NCBI GenBank assembly: GCA_947172415.1
Contig: OX359194.1
Span: 744,001 to 808,000 of the forward strand
Direction of reading: 5' to 3'
DNA from: Chondrosia reniformis
Lineage: Eukaryota > Porifera > Demospongiae > Chondrillida > Chondrillidae
Length of the DNA: 64,000 bases
In this document: positions 61,401 through 64,000 of the stretch, one piece after another
How positions within the stretch are numbered: the stretch's first letter is position 1
How the letters are laid out: each line of letters begins with the position of its first letter
Position numbers and translations under genes: made by a program
The notes under the pieces: model-generated
Database searches by the model: none
Told to the model about the DNA's origin: nothing
What the model saw: only the letters and a program-made list of their open reading frames with translations

Positions 61401-63688
61401 TGCAAGAGTGCAAACATCATTATTGGTAGAGTGAATCTAAGTGTTGAGCACTGTACTAATGATTGATATACGTACCTACGTAGATAATGTAAAACTATAA
61501 TTGTCTGTTTATATACACAAATATCCTTTTCTATAATATACAGTTATCAAAAATATGACATTTCCATTTACAAGATTAATTACAAGATATATTTCTAACC
61601 TGAATTTTGCATTCTCATACTGTAAGGTCCTTGAACTCCAGCACCAAGGATTTCAGCTGCTACCCAAACATAGTAGGTGGTACCTGATTGAAGTCCAGTC
61701 AGTGTAGTTGATGTAGCTGTAATTCCTGATATCTTCATAGCATCAGATGGTGGATCTGTTTCAGTACCACTATCAGTTGAATACCCAACTACATAGCCTA
61801 TTGCATACTTTGGATCAGTTCCAGTTACTGCAGTCCATGAAACATTCAAGGATGTTCCACTTCCAGTTAACATGACACCTTGTACTTGAGATGGTGGAGT
61901 TATTTCAGGCACAGGAGGTGGAGTTTCTGTGTAAATGGAAAATGATAAAAATGCTGTTTTGGCTTGTTATATAACATAATCAATCAAACTGGAACTGATA
62001 AACAATTGAACTGTACACATAATAATATGCTCCACTAATAGACTAAGAGACTTTATATAATATGCTCCCGCAAGACTTCTGCTTTGGCTTATCATTTACA
62101 CTTTGTCTGCCTTATATGGGCATAAATATCAAACAAAATACCATAACTAATGAGTTGCCATTAATTAAATGGTAACCTTTTGACAGCCAGTGAGAACAGT
62201 TATAATGCACATGCAGTGTATAATAAAAACGATTTAATATATTATTTGTAAAGGCAGTGTTTTGTTTACATTGTACAAATGTCAATAAATAAAGTCACAA
62301 TGGGAAAGTAAGCATCTTATCTTAGCCATTCATAGTAATTGAATTGTCTACTTTTACAATGTTAACTATGATTATTCACTCAAAAAGACAAAGAAGAAAG
62401 GATCACTGCTGGAGGGTGGAATTCCCTGTAACAGCTGTCTGGCACAGTGAAGAAAGGAAGAAGAGACCTAACTGTATCCCTTAATCTCTATAAGTTTGTC
62501 CTAAGTCCTTAGTCTAAGAAAATTGTATATTTCAGTTCTCTTTATGTTTCCTCATATTACGTAGGTATAATAACAATAGCTTTAGGAATATGGTGTATTA
62601 GATAATTCACTAATTATTAAAATGTCACACATGCTATGGTTAATGAAACTTCAAAGAAGCATTATAGTATTCTCATTTCATTTAAAAAATTGTTGTATCA
62701 CTCACCTAATGTTACTGGATAAGTACTAACTGGATTTGAATTAACAGTACATGTGTATCCTTTAGCATGAGATGTACTGAATGATGAGATAGTGATTGTT
62801 CTAACGTATGTGGAAGGTATATTAGAAAGGTATCCAGGAGTGTCAGTCACTGCAGTTCCACTAGTGAACCAGTTCTTTCCTACATCAGGCCCATCACATT
62901 CCAACTTTACAGGTTGACTGAGGGTAGGTGTTATAGTGATAGGAGTAGTTGGATCATCAGTCCTTCCAACTCTAATTGTGTTGATAGCTGATGGATTAAC
63001 TACAGAATTTATCAACAGAGACAATAATTTAGTCAGTTCCATTAAATCAAGACAATTAATCTTAATACTAAAACTGTAATATAATATAAAGAACGGCAGA
63101 AAAGGAAACAAACTTGAGCTTACTGAAAGCTGCCATTCAAAAATACAGATAAATAAAATGTTATTGTGTATGAATCCGTATTATATACAAATATAAATAT
63201 ATGAGACGACCAGTAGTTAGAATGAAAACAACAGATGAAGACTAATATTTAAATTCCTAATGACTGCTACTATATAAGATGGTTCTACATTCTAATACAC
63301 AAGCATGTACAGACACAAATTAACACTAATGACACCAGTTTACAACAAATTATTGTACGATTATCACATAATGACTCACCAAGTACCACAGGGTAGGTTG
63401 TCTTTGTCTGAGTATCACCAACAGAAGATACCAAACAAGTGTATGTTCCAGCATGACTTGGAGTGAATGAAGAGAAAGCCAATATCCTAGTATTTCCAGA
63501 AGATGTACTTATTTCATTTTGAGTGGCTTCTACTACACTTCCTGTAGTGTACCATCGTTTACCTACACCATCCCCACTACACTGCAGCTCTACTGATTGA
63601 CCAATGGTAGGTGTTACAGTAGTGGTAGTAGTGTGAAAAGGAGAAGTCGCTACTATAATAGTAGTTGTTTGAGACTTGGTTATCTGAA
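47074..63688 (-). CDS. RPTP gene 5: receptor tyrosine phosphatase, at least 2 Ig + 9 FN3 (5' end outside window)
   Basis: Longest member of the array. The visible exons sum to 5306 nt, about 1768 residues: two Ig, nine FN3, TM, juxtamembrane, D1 and D2. The stop is at 47074-47076. The signal exon, and possibly more Ig exons, lie right of the window: the first visible Ig exon begins at a phase-1 acceptor (63688), and just upstream is a retroelement fragment. D1 is intact ([28 protein letters not shown]). D2 has VIAMC and SDGMGRTG with a WRAD acid loop. One FN3 domain is split by an intron, unlike all the others. Introns hold four copies of a hammerhead-bearing repeat, a pogo-like element and two FN3 relics. 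The nine FN3 domains give an ectodomain closer to the classic LAR layout, but the paralogues are more like each other than like any named gene. Confidence 0.88.
49505..49700 (+). ncRNA. Hammerhead-ribozyme-bearing repeat, copy A
   Basis: The plus strand at 49505-49550 fits a type I hammerhead. GGATCA pairs perfectly with TGATCC (stem I). The core CTGATGA is at 49511-49517. GGG and CCC form stem II. GAAA is at 49533-49536. A two-base-pair stem III (AC/GU) closes a GGCT loop. The cleavage triplet GTC is at 49542-49544. One weakness is an A/A mismatch at the base of stem II. The rest of the repeat is shared with copies at 55292, 55533 and 62382. It lies in a gene 5 intron, antisense to the gene. 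Confidence 0.65.
49927..52445 (-). other. Gene 5 phosphatase domain D1
   Basis: Exons at 52372-52445, 51928-51964 (37-nt microexon), 51650-51747, 51388-51516, 51097-51254, 50564-50699 and 49927-50076. All catalytic motifs are present: [69 protein letters not shown]. Confidence 0.9.
52668..52695. repeat. ACGT simple repeat
   Basis: A run of GTAC/ACGT units directly abutting the left end of the pogo-like element. Confidence 0.8.
52696..53098. mobile_element. Non-autonomous DNA transposon, pogo-like termini
   Basis: Ends are a perfect 22-bp inverted repeat starting CACTCAATCCTCCCTTATCC, enclosing about 400 bp without a transposase frame. The CCTCnnTTATCCGG pattern resembles pogo/Tigger termini. 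A TA precedes the left end; the right flank no longer shows TA. It lies in the gene 5 intron between D1 and juxtamembrane exons. Confidence 0.65.
53151..54255 (-). other. Gene 5 TM and juxtamembrane exons
   Basis: Exons at 54120-54255 (Ser/Pro-rich stalk, then [21 protein letters not shown]), 53723-53913, 53419-53519 and 53151-53232. The juxtamembrane exon has a basic start (RRRKKEKK), two Tyr-containing motifs (DYYAP, NYLAAP) and an acidic [10 protein letters not shown]. Confidence 0.85.
55292..55532 (+). ncRNA. Hammerhead-bearing repeat, copy B (first unit of tandem dimer)
   Basis: A 241-bp unit with the hammerhead core at 55335-55380: GGATCA, CTGATGA, GAAAC, GTC, TGACCT. Stem II is weakened (CGGG against TCTC). 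It is followed directly by copy C. Confidence 0.6.
55533..55789 (+). ncRNA. Hammerhead-bearing repeat, copy C (second unit of tandem dimer)
   Basis: Core at 55580-55625 with CTGATGA, GGG/CCC stem II, GAAAC, GTC and a stem I of GGATCA against TGACCC (one mismatch). Equivalent bases in B and C are about 245 bp apart. Two tandem units each carrying a type I hammerhead match the layout described for metazoan retrozymes. Confidence 0.62.
58578..58648 (-). pseudogene. FN3 exon relic in gene 5 (second)
   Basis: The same truncated FN3 segment as at 42880-42951 in gene 4, with matching flanks, so it predates the split of genes 4 and 5 or was copied between them. Confidence 0.6.
60075..60159 (-). pseudogene. 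FN3 exon relic in gene 5
   Basis: Minus strand reads [19 protein letters not shown], a copy of the start of the neighbouring FN3 exon (59746-60036), then jumps to [10 protein letters not shown] and a stop. A tandem exon duplication followed by an internal deletion would explain it. Confidence 0.65.
60160..61599. other. Gene 5 intron between first and second FN3 exons
   Basis: 1.4 kb of AT-rich sequence. I see no exon, mobile element or RNA gene in it. Confidence 0.5.
62382..62610 (+). repeat. Decayed hammerhead-bearing repeat, copy D
   Basis: Same repeat family, but the core reads CTGCTGG instead of CTGATGA and GTAAC instead of GAAAC. It would not be an active ribozyme. Confidence 0.6.
62706..63688 (-). 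other. Gene 5 Ig exons (two visible domains)
   Basis: Exons at 63380-63688 and 62706-62999, phase 1-1, with VELQC/KRWYTTG/GTYTCL and VKLECD/KNWFTSG/KGYTCTV signatures. Confidence 0.87.
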
Positions 63689-63730
63689 CTGTAAGAAAAT
63701 AAAAGTCATTCATGGATCAATGCAAACTAA

Positions 63731-64000
63731 ATTTGTCTTGTGCTAGTGAAGAAGAACAAAGGAAGTTGGAGTACATCCGTGTACAGAAAACCAACCCACA
63801 CGGATAGATACCTTCACTTCTCGTCTCATCATCATCCTAGGGTGAAAGCTGGCATTGCCCTCTGCCTCAGGGACAGAGCGGAAAAGATCTGTGGTGCTGG
63901 ATCCAGTGTCCTCCAAGAGGAAAAAGAGCACCTGAAAGGGGTACTCCAGGCCAACGGATACCCCAGTAAGGTTGCTGCTAGGCACATGAAGAAGAGACAA
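63731..64000 (+). mobile_element. Penelope-like retroelement reverse transcriptase fragment (open at window edge)
   Basis: The plus strand is open for 90 codons after a stop, with no ATG at its start. It encodes SVYRKPTHTDRYLHFSS, then HPRVKAG, CLRDRAEKIC and EEKEHLKGVLQANGYP. This matches the region just after the catalytic core in Penelope-like reverse transcriptases. The segment is visibly richer in G and C than its surroundings. The left part of the enzyme is absent, so it is 5'-truncated or broken; the rest continues beyond 64000. It sits 43 bp upstream of a gene 5 Ig exon, in opposite orientation. Confidence 0.8.

Larger units (their letters stand above)
54609..61926 (-). other. Gene 5 FN3 exons (nine domains, one split)
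   Basis: Exons at 61600-61926, 59746-60036, 59209-59475, 58182-58448, 57668-57961, 57130-57408, 56610-56918, 56327-56512 plus 55834-55926 (one domain in two exons, 62 + 31 codons) and 54609-54893. All ends are phase 1. Typical motifs: [82 protein letters not shown]. Confidence 0.85.

Noticed and set aside
63743-64000. Minus-strand open frame of 85 codons at the right edge
   Set aside because: It is the shadow of the plus-strand Penelope-like reverse transcriptase frame, which has clear family motifs.

Overview
The window is animal genomic DNA: AT-rich, with short GT-AG introns and no bacterial-style operons. Its gene family, compact gene spacing and frequent TACGTA/GTACGTAC motifs suggest a demosponge, possibly Amphimedon queenslandica. 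The species is an inference that only a database match could confirm.

All recognised host genes lie on the minus strand. They form a head-to-tail array of five paralogous receptor-type protein tyrosine phosphatases (RPTPs). Each encodes, in order, a short signal-peptide exon, immunoglobulin (Ig) exons, fibronectin type III (FN3) exons, one transmembrane (TM) exon, a juxtamembrane region, a membrane-proximal phosphatase domain (D1) and a membrane-distal one (D2). I placed exons by hand from splice sites, homology among paralogues and reading phase. In genes 2, 3 and 4 the inferred exons sum exactly to open frames of 1141, 1316 and 1307 residues.

Layout: gene 1 (282-6693, its D1 end and D2 lie beyond the left edge); a 5 kb intergenic region of tandemly duplicated promoter and first-exon units (6694-11753); gene 2 (11754-20852, D1 general-acid Asp replaced by Asn); a decayed phosphatase fragment between genes 2 and 3; gene 3 (22034-35086); gene 4 (35740-46634); gene 5 (47074 to at least 63688, nine FN3 domains, first exon beyond the right edge). 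The right edge carries a plus-strand fragment of a Penelope-like retroelement reverse transcriptase.

The paralogues differ mainly outside the cell: two or three Ig units and two to nine FN3 units, with half-Ig exons and decayed FN3 relics. Every ectodomain exon is phase 1-1 and can be gained or lost without a frameshift. Near-identical intron tracts shared by different gene pairs point to recent gene conversion. D1 looks catalytic in genes 3, 4 and 5; D2 keeps the CX5R loop but lacks a normal WPD loop in all four genes where it is visible.

Introns carry several inverted-repeat (MITE-like) elements. Gene 5 introns hold a small dispersed repeat whose core matches a type I hammerhead ribozyme, including a tandem dimer of about 245 bp that resembles a metazoan retrozyme.
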